Shown one piece after another: positions 55,211 through 63,744 of a DNA stretch of 64,000 nt. The translations under genes and the position numbers were made by a program. The stretch is taken from positions 2,046,001 through 2,110,000 of the forward strand of contig NZ_FSRK01000001.1 in assembly GCF_900141765.1 (NCBI RefSeq), given 5' to 3'. The notes beneath the pieces were generated by a model, which was not told the DNA's origin, did not search any database, and was given only the letters and a program-made list of their open reading frames with translations. Each line of letters starts with the position of its first letter. Position 1 is the first letter of the stretch. Source of the stretch: Epilithonimonas zeae (lineage in GTDB: Bacteria; Bacteroidota; Bacteroidia; Flavobacteriales; Weeksellaceae).

Positions 55211-56914
55211 TTACTCTTTCACGATTTTAGTAGTTAGTTTTTTGTTTGGCTGTGTTGGGATATTAGCTTTGATGATGTAAACACCCTGTGGTAATTTTGC
55301 AGTGTTTACCTTCGTTACCTTGTTCTTCGTGTGTAGCTGCTGGATAACCTTGCCAGCCATATCATACAAATAGATATCTGCACTGTCAAAGTCCAATCCG
55401 ATTTCTACATAACAGTAGTCTTTTACAGGATTCGGATAAATCTGGATATCCTTCTGCTCCATCAGATTCTCCACATCCCCATCCAACAGCTTCACAACTT
55501 TCCAACTCTCCTTGCCCATTTCCTCTGCACTCGTCCCTGCCAAAATATAAGAGCCGTCTCTGTTCAGTATTGCACTTGTTAGCCTCTCCTCTTTCTTTTT
55601 GTCCTTGCCTTCTACATACTTTCTCCAGACTTCTTTACCATTCTTATCGATGTATAACATCCAGAATGTCTCGTCATTACTTTGAACTTTACCCTCAGCC
55701 TGTGTAAAACCTCCAATCAAAAAACCTTTCGTTGTCTCCTGATTATTACTTGTTGTTTCTTTGATGGTGTTTATGGACATCAAAACATCTCTATTTTTGA
55801 AGTTATAAGACTGCTGCCACTGCTCATTCCCATCTTCATCCAATGTAAGTACCCACAGGTCTGTTCCTTCCTCCAGCTTCGCTCTCTTGTTACCGGATGT
55901 TTGTGATCTGCTTTCTCCTCCAATAATGTAACCTGAATCACTTAATGCCATTGTCCGGATATGATCATCTTCACTTCCACCGAAGTTCTTCTCCCACTGA
56001 ACGACTCCATTCTTATCCAGCTTTACAATCCAATAGTCCCCTTCTCCATAATTCCTATCTGTCTTGCCATAAAAATTAACATCATAGGATTCTGAATTTT
56101 GTTTATCTGAATTCGATTCAGCATTATTGGACGGATTATTTGAGGAAGATTCAGAATTACTGTTTTGTGTTAATGATGTACTCAGATCTTTAGAATTGAT
56201 TTTAGATTTTGATGGACCTTCATAAATACCGCTTCTGGAATAGATGCCCATCAACACACCTCCATCTTTTGTAGGAATCACTTTTTCCACTTCATCCAGA
56301 CCATTGCCGCCCAAAATAAGCTGGCTGATAATCTTTCCTGTTTTATCCAGCTTTGTTACAAAAACATCTTTAGATCCATATCCTAATTTGGGATGATTGG
56401 TTGACCCTGCAACAACATAACCTTCGTCTGTTGTCTGGGTTACACTTCTGGCTTCTTCGCTGTATCTGGTTCCGATGGTCTTCTGCCATTCTTCTTCACC
56501 GTTCTCATCAATCTTAATGATCCAGATATCAGAAGAACCGTTGGATTTATCTTTTTTATCCAATGCCAATGAAGAATAAGAAGTTCCTGCTAGTAAAAAT
56601 CCACCTTCCCTTGTGGAAACGGTGGAACTGAGATAGTCGTGCTGATTACCTGAGAAATATTTTTCCCAGACTTTTTGACCTTGCTGATCTAATTTGAGAA
56701 TATGATAATCGTAGCCTTTGTTTTGATTGTTGCCTGCTGGACTTTGATTCTTTTGGATGGAGGAACCAGAAACTAAGTATTGTCCGTCTAGAGTAACTGC
56801 AAGTCCAGATAGGAAATCCTGATTACCTGATTCAACATTTTTTTGCCAGCTTACTTTTTGGGCATGTAGTAATCCAATTGCAAGGATTCCCACACTTATG
56901 CAGAGTTTTTTCAT
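55211..56914 (-). CDS. Secreted repeat protein with T9SS type A sorting domain
   Basis: This 567-residue protein has a signal peptide (about 1-18) and then about seven propeller-like repeats of the form 'D-W-x-K-x-D-x-G-x-x-x-W-x-K-x-G', e.g. 'DIWIIKIDENGEEEWQKTIG' at about 130-149. The C-terminal ~75 residues form a sorting domain: 'IQIYPNPVKDYCYVEIGL' at about 491-508, then 'IYLYDMAGKVIQQL' and 'LPQGVYIIKANI'. Such proteins are exported by the type IX secretion system and attached to the cell surface. It is the first gene of the RHS operon, 7 bp before the first YD gene, which makes a link between T9SS and RHS delivery plausible. Confidence 0.9.
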   Translation of the reverse strand: MKKLCISVGILAIGLLHAQKVSWQKNVESGNQDFLSGLAVTLDGQYLVSGSSIQKNQSPAGNNQNKGYDYHILKLDQQGQKVWEKYFSGNQHDYLSSTVSTREGGFLLAGTSYSSLALDKKDKSNGSSDIWIIKIDENGEEEWQKTIGTRYSEEARSVTQTTDEGYVVAGSTNHPKLGYGSKDVFVTKLDKTGKIISQLILGGNGLDEVEKVIPTKDGGVLMGIYSRSGIYEGPSKSKINSKDLSTSLTQNSNSESSSNNPSNNAESNSDKQNSESYDVNFYGKTDRNYGEGDYWIVKLDKNGVVQWEKNFGGSEDDHIRTMALSDSGYIIGGESRSQTSGNKRAKLEEGTDLWVLTLDEDGNEQWQQSYNFKNRDVLMSINTIKETTSNNQETTKGFLIGGFTQAEGKVQSNDETFWMLYIDKNGKEVWRKYVEGKDKKKEERLTSAILNRDGSYILAGTSAEEMGKESWKVVKLLDGDVENLMEQKDIQIYPNPVKDYCYVEIGLDFDSADIYLYDMAGKVIQQLHTKNKVTKVNTAKLPQGVYIIKANIPTQPNKKLTTKIVKE

Positions 56915-57017
56915 TGGTTAATTTTTCGTTGTTAAATTAGTAACATTTTAACAAACTTTAAAATATTTCTAAATGTTTTTTATTATGTTAAATAGAAGTA
57001 AACTACTAATAACAAGA

Positions 57018-57202
57018 TTTTCTATGCGGATTATCCATTCAGGCAGGCACAAGGAAAATGGCAATCAATTCCTTGAAAACAATAAAAAAGCAGATTGATG
57101 AAAGCTTGAAAACTTTTTGCGGAGGCTCCGGGATCTCTGATTCTGGATACCCAAAAAGATTTTTTTCAGCAGTGACAACGGAATAGATTTGCTATGGAAA
57201 AT
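57018..57202 (+). repeat. Dispersed direct repeat, copy 3
   Basis: The third copy runs from TTTTCTATGCGGATTATCC to GATTTGCTATGGAAAAT, in the same direction as copies 1 and 2, and lacks their first ~30 bp. It lies 103 bp upstream of the first gene of the RHS operon. Copies 2 and 3 therefore bracket the entire RHS locus, as copies 1 and 2 bracket the peptidase cassette. The inner frame again reads 'AINSLKTIKKQIDESLK' without a start codon. Confidence 0.8.
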
Positions 57203-57335
57203 CTGTTAGCCTTATAAGAAATCATAACAGTTTAAAAATGATCTGCTTATCGGAGATCCACAAACTGAAGATTACAAGGCATCATAAATTTGTATCTTTG
57301 AATATTGGTAAACCTACATCCACTTAATAATCGTA

Positions 57336-57899
57336 ATGGATATCGAACAAATACTTGACAGAATCTATCCCTTGTCAGAATCTTCTAAGCAGATACTCAA
57401 AAGCCACATCACTGAACTCAATTTTCCTAAAAATCATGTGATCATCCAACAGGATAAAAGTGAAAAAAATTTTTACTTTATCAAAAATGGAATCGCCAGA
57501 ACATATATTCAAAATGATGGTGATGAAACTACATTTTCCTTTGGGAAAGAAGGAGATACCATCATTTCTTTCAAAAGTTATATTGCCAATGAGAATGGCT
57601 ATGAGAGTGTTGAACTGCTGGAAGATTGTACAGTTTACAAACTCAATACACAAAACCTGCGAAAGTTATACAGTGAAAACATAGAAATCGCCAATTGGGG
57701 AATCAAGTTTGCGGAAAATTTGCTTTTAAGGGCAGAAGACAGATTGCTGGCAAGACATTTTGGAAATGCTGCAGACCGGTATGAACTGTTGCTAAAAAAC
57801 TTTCCCAACTTATTACAAAGAGTTCAGCTAGGATATATTGCCTCTTATTTAGGGATCACACAAGTGAGCTTAAGCCGAATCAGAGCTAACATAAAATAG
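57336..57899 (+). CDS. Crp/Fnr family transcriptional regulator
   Basis: This 187-residue protein has an N-terminal cyclic-nucleotide-binding-like barrel (about 20-120, 'FYFIKNGIARTYIQNDGDET') and a C-terminal HTH cut short compared with Crp ('VQLGYIASYLGITQVSLSRI' at about 162-181). This short form is common in Bacteroidota. An exact TATCTTTG -7 box lies at 57293-57300, 36 bp before the start. It is followed 82 bp later by the GNAT gene on the same strand. The ligand is unknown. Confidence 0.88.
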   Translation: MDIEQILDRIYPLSESSKQILKSHITELNFPKNHVIIQQDKSEKNFYFIKNGIARTYIQNDGDETTFSFGKEGDTIISFKSYIANENGYESVELLEDCTVYKLNTQNLRKLYSENIEIANWGIKFAENLLLRAEDRLLARHFGNAADRYELLLKNFPNLLQRVQLGYIASYLGITQVSLSRIRANIK

Positions 57900-57981
57900 T
57901 ACTATTTTTTTATCATTTGTTAAATTATTACTGATAAAGAATGGGGAGTTTTGTCTGCAGAAAATCATAAGAACAGACAAA

Positions 57982-58506
57982 ATGCAGGATATACAACTAA
58001 GAAAAGCAGAAAACAAAGATCTTATCAGCCTACAAAAAATTGGAAAGCTTACATTTTCCGAAACATTTTCTTCGGACAACAGCGAAGAAAATTTGAAATC
58101 ATATCTTGAAACTGCATTCTCAACAGAGAAAGTCAAAGGCGAACTATCAGATGAAAATTCAGAATTTTATTTTGCAGAGACTGAAAATGAAATCATCGGT
58201 TACTTAAAAGTCAACTACGGAGATTCACAAACTGAGATCAAAAGTAACAAAGCACTTGAAATTGAAAGAATCTACGTATTGAGAGAGTTTCATGGAAAAA
58301 CGGTCGGGCAAATACTTTATGAAAAAGCCATTGAACTGGCTAAGGCCATCAATGTAGATTTTGTATGGCTGGGTGTTTGGGAACAAAACCCAAGAGCAAT
58401 TCGTTTCTATGAAAAAAATGGATTTAAAGCATTTGACAAACATATATTCAGATTAGGAAACGACGAGCAAACTGACATTATGATGAAACTGGTGCTGAAA
58501 AATTAG
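57982..58506 (+). CDS. GNAT family N-acetyltransferase
   Basis: This 174-residue acetyl-CoA-dependent acetyltransferase has the GNAT core: 'EIERIYVLREFHGKTVGQIL' at about residues 93-112 (motif A, acetyl-CoA loop) and 'WLGVWEQNPRAIRFYEKNGF' at about 132-151 (motif B). The last strands carry 'MMKLVL'. This arrangement is typical of small-molecule or protein-amine acetyltransferases; the substrate cannot be told from sequence. It probably shares control with the Crp/Fnr gene. Confidence 0.9.
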   Translation: MQDIQLRKAENKDLISLQKIGKLTFSETFSSDNSEENLKSYLETAFSTEKVKGELSDENSEFYFAETENEIIGYLKVNYGDSQTEIKSNKALEIERIYVLREFHGKTVGQILYEKAIELAKAINVDFVWLGVWEQNPRAIRFYEKNGFKAFDKHIFRLGNDEQTDIMMKLVLKN

Positions 58507-58676
58507 TGGCTAATGCAGTAATAAAGATAGCTCATAAATTCAAGCCACCAGCAAACTTGCCATAGGTAATAATCATTTTAAAGAGTAGTTGACCCTTTTT
58601 CAAAGAAGGCTAACAAATCAAAGCAAGAATATATTAATCAATTTTTTCACTTCAGTTATTGGCGGCTATAAATAAA

Positions 58677-58712
58677 AAGCATTGATCTGACATTGTAGTC
58701 TAATCAATGCTT
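58677..58712 (-). terminator. Terminator of the SDR gene
   Basis: AAGCATTGAT (58677-58686) and ATCAATGCTT (58703-58712) form a perfect 10-bp stem around a 16-nt loop. On the minus strand it is followed by TTTTTATTTAT. It lies 58 bp after the stop of the SDR gene (58770). On the plus strand it also ends reading after the GNAT gene (58506), though with a poorer T-tract. Confidence 0.8.
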
Positions 58713-58769
58713 CCCTAAGTTAAATGCTATAAACCCGAAGGTATCGCTGATAATTTGTAATAACCTAAA

Positions 58770-59543
58770 TCACACAGTTGGTGCTGCACCACCATCTACA
58801 GAAATATTAGCTCCAGTAATATATTGAGCTTCCGAAGAGGCAAGAAATGCAACTGTGTTGGCTATCTCCTCAGGTTCTGACATTCTTCCTAACGGAACCC
58901 CAACGGTATCAATAATACTTTGAAAAATTTCCTCAAAACTCGATCCTGACTTCTGAGCAATATTTTCTACGAACTCATTCATCAATGGTGTTCTGACAAC
59001 ACCAGGAGAAACAATGTTCACTCTGATTCCTTTGGATCCTAATTCATTAGCCAATGCTTTGCTGTAAGCATTCAAGGCAGCCTTAGCAGATGAATAGGAC
59101 ATCGTCATGTCCCAGATCGGTTGCTTTGCAGCGCCTGTGGAGATATTGATTATCGACCCTTCTTTTTGCTGAAGCATGGTGGGTAATAGCGCTTTATTGA
59201 CACGAACAACGGACATAAAATTCAGTTCCCAGTCCTTGAACCAATCCTCATCTTCTAATATGCTGAAACCACCTCCGGGACCTAGATTGGCTCCGGCATT
59301 ATTAACAATAATGTCTATTCTTCCATACTTTTCCAATATCTCCTTGGCAATATTTTCCGCACTATCAGCCTTGGTAAGGTCAGCGGCAATAAAATGGTGG
59401 TCATCAGATTGGTCTTTTGCTTCTGTACGCGCAGTTGTTACGACTATCGCTCCGCTTGCACCCAATTTGTCAGCAATAGATTTGCCTATTCCTTTAGTAC
59501 CACCTGTGACCAGTGCTACTTTTCCTTTTAAAGAATCATACAT
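58770..59543 (-). CDS. SDR family oxidoreductase
   Basis: This 257-residue NAD(P)-dependent short-chain dehydrogenase has the cofactor motif 'VTGGTKGIGKSIA' at about residues 13-25, 'VNNAGAN' at about 83-89, the catalytic serine in 'INISTGAA' (about 138-145), and Y-x3-K in 'YSSAKAALNAYSKAL' (about 153-167). It closes with 'GANISVDGG', the usual SDR end. The substrate is unknown. It is divergent from an HxlR regulator with overlapping promoters, which suggests that HxlR controls it, as for many SDR/HxlR pairs. Confidence 0.93.
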   Translation of the reverse strand: MYDSLKGKVALVTGGTKGIGKSIADKLGASGAIVVTTARTEAKDQSDDHHFIAADLTKADSAENIAKEILEKYGRIDIIVNNAGANLGPGGGFSILEDEDWFKDWELNFMSVVRVNKALLPTMLQQKEGSIINISTGAAKQPIWDMTMSYSSAKAALNAYSKALANELGSKGIRVNIVSPGVVRTPLMNEFVENIAQKSGSSFEEIFQSIIDTVGVPLGRMSEPEEIANTVAFLASSEAQYITGANISVDGGAAPTV

Positions 59544-59567
59544 AATAGATCATATTTTAAGATTAAG

Positions 59568-59601
59568 TTGCAAATCTATTTCCATTACTTTACTTTTGCA
59601 A
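59568..59601. promoter_or_regulatory. Face-to-face overlapping promoters of the SDR and HxlR genes
   Basis: On the plus strand, TTG (59568-59570) and TACTTTTG (59591-59598, matching TAnnTTTG) are 20 bp apart, for hxlR. On the minus strand, TTG (59601-59599) and TAGATTTG (59578-59571) are also 20 bp apart, for the SDR gene. The -33 of each directly adjoins the -7 of the other, and the whole is bounded by the inverted repeat TTGCAAA / TTTGCAA. Only one polymerase can occupy it at a time. Confidence 0.7.
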
Positions 59602-59661
59602 GTAGTTACACGATTGTATACTATAGACATCGCTGTCACTTTAATTGACAATCAATTATTT

Positions 59662-59988
59662 ATGAACAAAGAAAAAATTGAAAAACCGGAAAATAAATGT
59701 GAGCTTCAGAAAATCCTGGACATTATCGGAGGAAAATGGTCGATGTCAATTATTTATGCGCTGATCCCTGAAAAGAGACGTTTCAAAGAATTGGAAAGAA
59801 TAATACCCGGAATAAGTACAAGGATGCTTGTCAAGGAACTGAAGAATATGGAAGAAAACGGCATTGTAACCCGTACAGCTTTTGCCACTGTTCCACCAAC
59901 TGTTGAATATAATTTAACTGCTAAAGGAAAGAAACTGGATCCTATCATTAATGATCTTTATCAATGGGGATTGGAATATATCAATTAG
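59662..59988 (+). CDS. HxlR family transcriptional regulator
   Basis: From ATG 59662 this is a 108-residue winged-helix protein with 'NKCELQKILDIIGGKWSMSI' at about residues 11-30 (the cysteine at about 13 is typical of redox-sensing members), 'RRFKELERIIPGISTRML' at about 39-56 and 'VEYNLTAKGKKLDPII' near the end. The frame is open further upstream to 59176 but that part overlaps the SDR gene and is not homologous. It probably represses the divergent SDR gene, and the overlapping promoters make auto-control likely. The inducer is unknown. Confidence 0.9.
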   Translation: MNKEKIEKPENKCELQKILDIIGGKWSMSIIYALIPEKRRFKELERIIPGISTRMLVKELKNMEENGIVTRTAFATVPPTVEYNLTAKGKKLDPIINDLYQWGLEYIN

Positions 59989-60002
59989 CATGCTGATTAA
60001 AA

Positions 60003-60767
60003 ATGTATTTCCCAATAAATAAATTAGAATATATCTGTATTCAACCCGATGAACCACTAACAAATATTGTGGAAAGTATCTGGATGGTAAAAAACCATTC
60101 TGATGAAGAAAAAGAAGGAATTATAGTTCCCGATGGAAAAATAGATTTATTTCTGTTAGCCGATGAAAATGGAAATTTTGAAATTTTCGTTTCCGGATTA
60201 TGTTCTGCTCCCATCACTAAACCTCCATTTCCCAAATCTACAATGTTTGCAATCAGCTTTTATCCCATCGCTGCCGAATATATTTTCAAACAATCTTTTG
60301 CGGATTTAAATAACATGAAGAAAACATTTCCGACAGATTACTGGGGATTTTCAAGAGATGATCTGAACGATTTCAACCAATTTTACCATAAAACTTTTAA
60401 GATCATTTCTTCGTTATTATCTAAAGAAATAGACGACAGAAAAAAGAAATTATTTAAACTCATTCATGCTTCTAAAGGAGAAATTACTGTAAAAGAACTT
60501 GAAGAAAATGTTTTTTGGAGTAGCAGACAAATGAACCGTTATTTCCATAAATGGTTAGGCGTAACGCTTAAAACATATCTAAATATTATTCGTTTCTCCA
60601 ACTCATTAAAACAACTAAAAAATGGGGATTTCTACCCTCAACTAGATTATGCTGACCAATCTCATTTTATAAGGGAAGTGAAAAAGTTTGCAGGAGTAAA
60701 ACCAATTATCTTAAATAAAAACGAAAACGACCGATTTATCCAATTTAGCCTGATGCCTGACAAGTAA
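60003..60767 (+). CDS. AraC-type regulator with DUF6597-like N-terminus
   Basis: This 254-residue protein has an N-terminal sensor domain (about 1-130, 'ESIWMVKNHSDEEKEG' and 'IIVPDGKIDLFLLAD') that resembles DUF6597, and a C-terminal AraC HTH. 'ITVKELEENVFWSSRQMNRY' (about 159-178) and 'DYADQSHFIREVKKFAGVKP' (about 216-235) are its two helix-turn-helices. It starts 14 bp after the HxlR stop, so the two may be cotranscribed, and precedes the VOC gene by 29 bp. No target is evident. Confidence 0.85.
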   Translation: MYFPINKLEYICIQPDEPLTNIVESIWMVKNHSDEEKEGIIVPDGKIDLFLLADENGNFEIFVSGLCSAPITKPPFPKSTMFAISFYPIAAEYIFKQSFADLNNMKKTFPTDYWGFSRDDLNDFNQFYHKTFKIISSLLSKEIDDRKKKLFKLIHASKGEITVKELEENVFWSSRQMNRYFHKWLGVTLKTYLNIIRFSNSLKQLKNGDFYPQLDYADQSHFIREVKKFAGVKPIILNKNENDRFIQFSLMPDK

Positions 60768-60796
60768 TTTTGCTCTATAACTAAAACAAGAACAAA

Positions 60797-61183
60797 ATGA
60801 ATTTAAACCACATCAACATCGTTGTACAAAATGTAAATAAAGCTGTAAATTTATTTACAAAACATTTAGGTTTTAGTTTAATTGTCAATCGAAACAACAA
60901 AATGGCAGTTCTGGAAAACGACCATAATTTTGCATTAGTTGTTTGGGGACAGGAATTAAACCATAAGGAAAATATGCCTGAATATCCGGAGAATTTCCAC
61001 ATTGGATTTTATCAGAATGATGAGCAAGCAGTTTGGGATATCTATGAAAAGTTAAAAACAGAAGCTGACTTACAATTTGAAAGTGAACCTAAGAAAATCA
61101 GGAGTACGTTCGGTTTCTATTTCTTTTTTGAGAAGTTGATCATAGAAATAAGTGTTAATCCATTTAAGGATAATATTGCATAA
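60797..61183 (+). CDS. VOC family (glyoxalase/bleomycin-resistance fold) protein
   Basis: This 128-residue protein has the paired beta-alpha-beta-beta-beta units of the vicinal-oxygen-chelate fold: 'NHINIVVQNVNKAVNLF' at the start, 'HIGFYQNDEQAVWDIYEKL' at about 62-80 and 'FYFFFEKLIIEISVNPF' at the end. Metal ligands are likely the early histidine and the late glutamate, but this cannot be verified here. Such proteins range from lyases and dioxygenases to binding proteins for antibiotics. It follows the AraC gene on the same strand. Confidence 0.85.
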   Translation: MNLNHINIVVQNVNKAVNLFTKHLGFSLIVNRNNKMAVLENDHNFALVVWGQELNHKENMPEYPENFHIGFYQNDEQAVWDIYEKLKTEADLQFESEPKKIRSTFGFYFFFEKLIIEISVNPFKDNIA

Positions 61184-61284
61184 CATAGCTAGCAGCCGCC
61201 TGTAGACCACTGAATTTAAGATCACGTAAATAAGAATCACTACCTCTATTTTAGGGATAGACAGGACGACTACGTTTGTCCTTC

Positions 61285-62064
61285 TTATTTGGTTTTAAAT
61301 TCAGTAGGTCTCATATTTGTCAGTTGCTGAAAATTATTGCTAAAAGCAGATATGTTCGAATAACCGATTTCATAGGCTATCTCGGTCATGTTAAGATCTG
61401 TATCTTTTATCAATTCCATCGCTCTGATAATACGCAGCATCTTTAAGTATTGAACAAAAGTGATATGCAATTTCGTTTGGAATAATCTGGTCAGACTTCT
61501 CACACTCATTCCTGATTGCTGAGCAATACTATCTAAACTTAGATTTTCATTTAACCGATTTCTAAAACTGTCGATTATGGCATTGAGCCTTTGATCGTCC
61601 GTTGTAGGAAGTTGAATGGAGAATTTTTTGAGGTTTTCCTTTGATAATACATTCTTAAGCGTGGATAGAAATTCAAATTCCCACGAACCTTTGTAATAAT
61701 CACCTTGCCATTTCTCACTAAATAAGAGCATCTCTGCCAGAAGCTTACTCACGGGATAGATACCCAGTTCATCATAAAATCCACTCGCCTTTCCTTCTGG
61801 AAAGTAAATATTGATAATGTACAAATCCTGTGTATTAAACATCAGATTGTGCGGATAATTTTTTGGTATCCATATGTAATGGTTAGATGGGATATAGAAA
61901 TCCTTTTCGTCTGTTTGCAAGTAAGCAATTCCACCATAAACCAATAATAACTGAGCCTTATCGTGCTGATGAGCAGGTAGACGCTGTTCCATCTGTTGTC
62001 GCATCACGAGGATTGAATCGGGATTGTGATCCACACTACTTATTAATTGACTAAGTATCTCCAT
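61285..62064 (-). CDS. AraC family regulator with cupin-like N-terminus
   Basis: This 259-residue protein has an N-terminal AraC_binding cupin-like domain (about 15-100, 'RLPAHQHDKAQLLLVYGGIA'-like) and a C-terminal double HTH: 'LSLDSIAQQSGMSVRSLTRL' at about 173-192 and 'DLNMTEIAYEIGYSNISAFS' at about 220-239. It is divergent from the efflux genes 89 bp away and may control them. A CAAATTTA (minus TAAATTTG, a -7 match) lies at 62070-62077, only 6 bp from the ATG, so a leaderless transcript or a later start is possible. Confidence 0.9.
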   Translation of the reverse strand: MEILSQLISSVDHNPDSILVMRQQMEQRLPAHQHDKAQLLLVYGGIAYLQTDEKDFYIPSNHYIWIPKNYPHNLMFNTQDLYIINIYFPEGKASGFYDELGIYPVSKLLAEMLLFSEKWQGDYYKGSWEFEFLSTLKNVLSKENLKKFSIQLPTTDDQRLNAIIDSFRNRLNENLSLDSIAQQSGMSVRSLTRLFQTKLHITFVQYLKMLRIIRAMELIKDTDLNMTEIAYEIGYSNISAFSNNFQQLTNMRPTEFKTK

Positions 62065-62152
62065 GTGGCCAAATTTAGTAAATATTAGGCTAATTATATA
62101 AAATTTAAGCTAGCTGTGTTGAATAATTTTGCTGTATTAATAGTACCATATC

Positions 62153-62413
62153 ATGAGACATAAAATCATAAAACCCGACAAAGATTTTGAACATGAAACA
62201 CAAGTGAAAAAATCTGAACATCAATTACCTCGTCCAAATAAAGAAATTGATAAAGCCAACATTTACTGGCTGTCTTGTGCTTATTCCAGCCTCTTTATGC
62301 CAATGATAGATTTAAGTTTTGCTTTTGATGAGTTGAAAAAGATGCTAAAACAATGGTTAATAAAAAGAAAGAAACCAATCATTTATAAAAACAAAACCAA
62401 TGAAACAATATAA
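62153..62413 (+). CDS. Small hypothetical protein preceding the TolC gene
   Basis: This 86-residue protein has a polar, lysine-rich N-terminus (about 1-38) and a hydrophobic/amphipathic segment 'IYWLSCAYSSLFMPMIDLSF' at about 41-60. It is not clearly a membrane protein. Its stop overlaps the TolC start by 14 bp, which suggests translational coupling within the efflux operon. I recognise no family. It could be a small accessory protein of the efflux system. Confidence 0.5.
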   Translation: MRHKIIKPDKDFEHETQVKKSEHQLPRPNKEIDKANIYWLSCAYSSLFMPMIDLSFAFDELKKMLKQWLIKRKKPIIYKNKTNETI

Positions 62414-63734
62414 AACAGTTTCGATTTTGAGCATACTGATGCTGTTATTTGCACCCTCTATTTATGCTCAACATACAGAAAAAGTCCAATCTTTAAGTTT
62501 GGAAGAAATATGGAAAGTTGCAGAAATGAATAATCGACAACTGAAACTATACGACCTAAATCATCAGCAAAGTACAATAGAAATATTGGAAGCCAAAGAC
62601 CGTTTGTTACCGGAACTTTCGGTAGGAGCAGACCTAAAACTCAATTCTAAATTTCTGATCTATGACAATGGATTATTCTCTTCTCCACAGGATGTGGCTG
62701 TAAAAGGCTATGGGTACGGCGTAGGCTACAACTTAAATTTTAATCTTTACAATGGCGGTAAAGACAAAAGGAGCATCGTCATCAAAAAGGAAGAAGAAAC
62801 ACGAAAACAATATGAACTGGATCTCCAAAAGCATAGCGTAAAATATGATGTCGCAATTGCTTATTTTGATTTATACAAATTTTTACATTTCTATGATTTT
62901 CTTAATGCAGAGACTGAAGCAGAAAAAAAGCAATTGAGATTAATAGAAAGTCTGCATAAAAACGGCACCGTACTAAAGAGTGATGTACTGAGAATCTCTG
63001 TGAAATTGTCTCAACTGGAACTTAGTCTTTCCGACGTTAAGAAGAAGATTGAGATCGCTAAACAACGGCTCAATATACTGATGGGGCGTAAAAATGATGC
63101 TGAATTAACAATACAACCCGAAGATATAATTGAATTAAACGCTATCACAGACGGTGACTATAATGATTATGTAGACATCGCTTTCAACAAATCTCCAGAA
63201 TACAAAATAGCCATTAGTGACATCAAATGGAGTGAACTGAACGTAAAACAAATGAAAGCTACGATATTGCCTAAAGTTTCTTTGTACTCTAATTATAATT
63301 ACAACTATCCTCAAATTTCCTTTTATCCGTACTCAAACGATTTGTGGGGATTTGGTCAGACAGGAATTAAAGTCCAATATTCTATCGATAATTTGTACAA
63401 AAGCAAACATACCATTGCTCGTGCCCAAGTTGTCAGCAGTCAGGCTAAAGAAAAAGCTGAAATGAAGAAGGACGAAATCTATCTTCAGGTAAGAGAAGTT
63501 TATTTACAGCAACAGCAGGCTTTGGAGAGTGTGGAAACGGCAGAGCATAATATCATTAAAACTACCGAAACAGTTCGTGTTATCAGAAGCAGCTACCTAA
63601 ATCAGGAATCACTACTGACCGACCTTTTGGAAGCAGAAAACGCTTTATTGGAAGCAAAATTCAATCTGACAACAGCGCAAACAAATGTAAAAGTAACCCA
63701 TATCAGACTATTAGCAATCATAGGAATTCTTTAA
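62400..63734 (+). CDS. TolC family outer-membrane efflux protein
   Basis: This 444-residue protein has a signal peptide (about 1-23) and two long helix-hairpin repeats with short barrel strands: 'YELDLQKHSVKYDVAIAYFD' at about 138-157, 'LNKNGTVLKSDVLRIS'-like pattern at about 195-210 and, in the second half, 'SYLNQESLLTDLLEAENALL' at about 400-419. This is the TolC/OEP fold that forms the outer-membrane duct of efflux pumps. It is 10 bp before an HlyD/EmrA-type adaptor gene, so a tripartite drug-export system is encoded. The pump gene would lie beyond the window. Confidence 0.92.
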   Translation: MKQYKTVSILSILMLLFAPSIYAQHTEKVQSLSLEEIWKVAEMNNRQLKLYDLNHQQSTIEILEAKDRLLPELSVGADLKLNSKFLIYDNGLFSSPQDVAVKGYGYGVGYNLNFNLYNGGKDKRSIVIKKEEETRKQYELDLQKHSVKYDVAIAYFDLYKFLHFYDFLNAETEAEKKQLRLIESLHKNGTVLKSDVLRISVKLSQLELSLSDVKKKIEIAKQRLNILMGRKNDAELTIQPEDIIELNAITDGDYNDYVDIAFNKSPEYKIAISDIKWSELNVKQMKATILPKVSLYSNYNYNYPQISFYPYSNDLWGFGQTGIKVQYSIDNLYKSKHTIARAQVVSSQAKEKAEMKKDEIYLQVREVYLQQQQALESVETAEHNIIKTTETVRVIRSSYLNQESLLTDLLEAENALLEAKFNLTTAQTNVKVTHIRLLAIIGIL

Positions 63735-63744
63735 TACAACTATT

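Noticed and set aside
59176-59661. N-terminal extension of the HxlR frame
   Set aside because: It is antisense to the SDR gene, and the HxlR family begins near ATG 59662.
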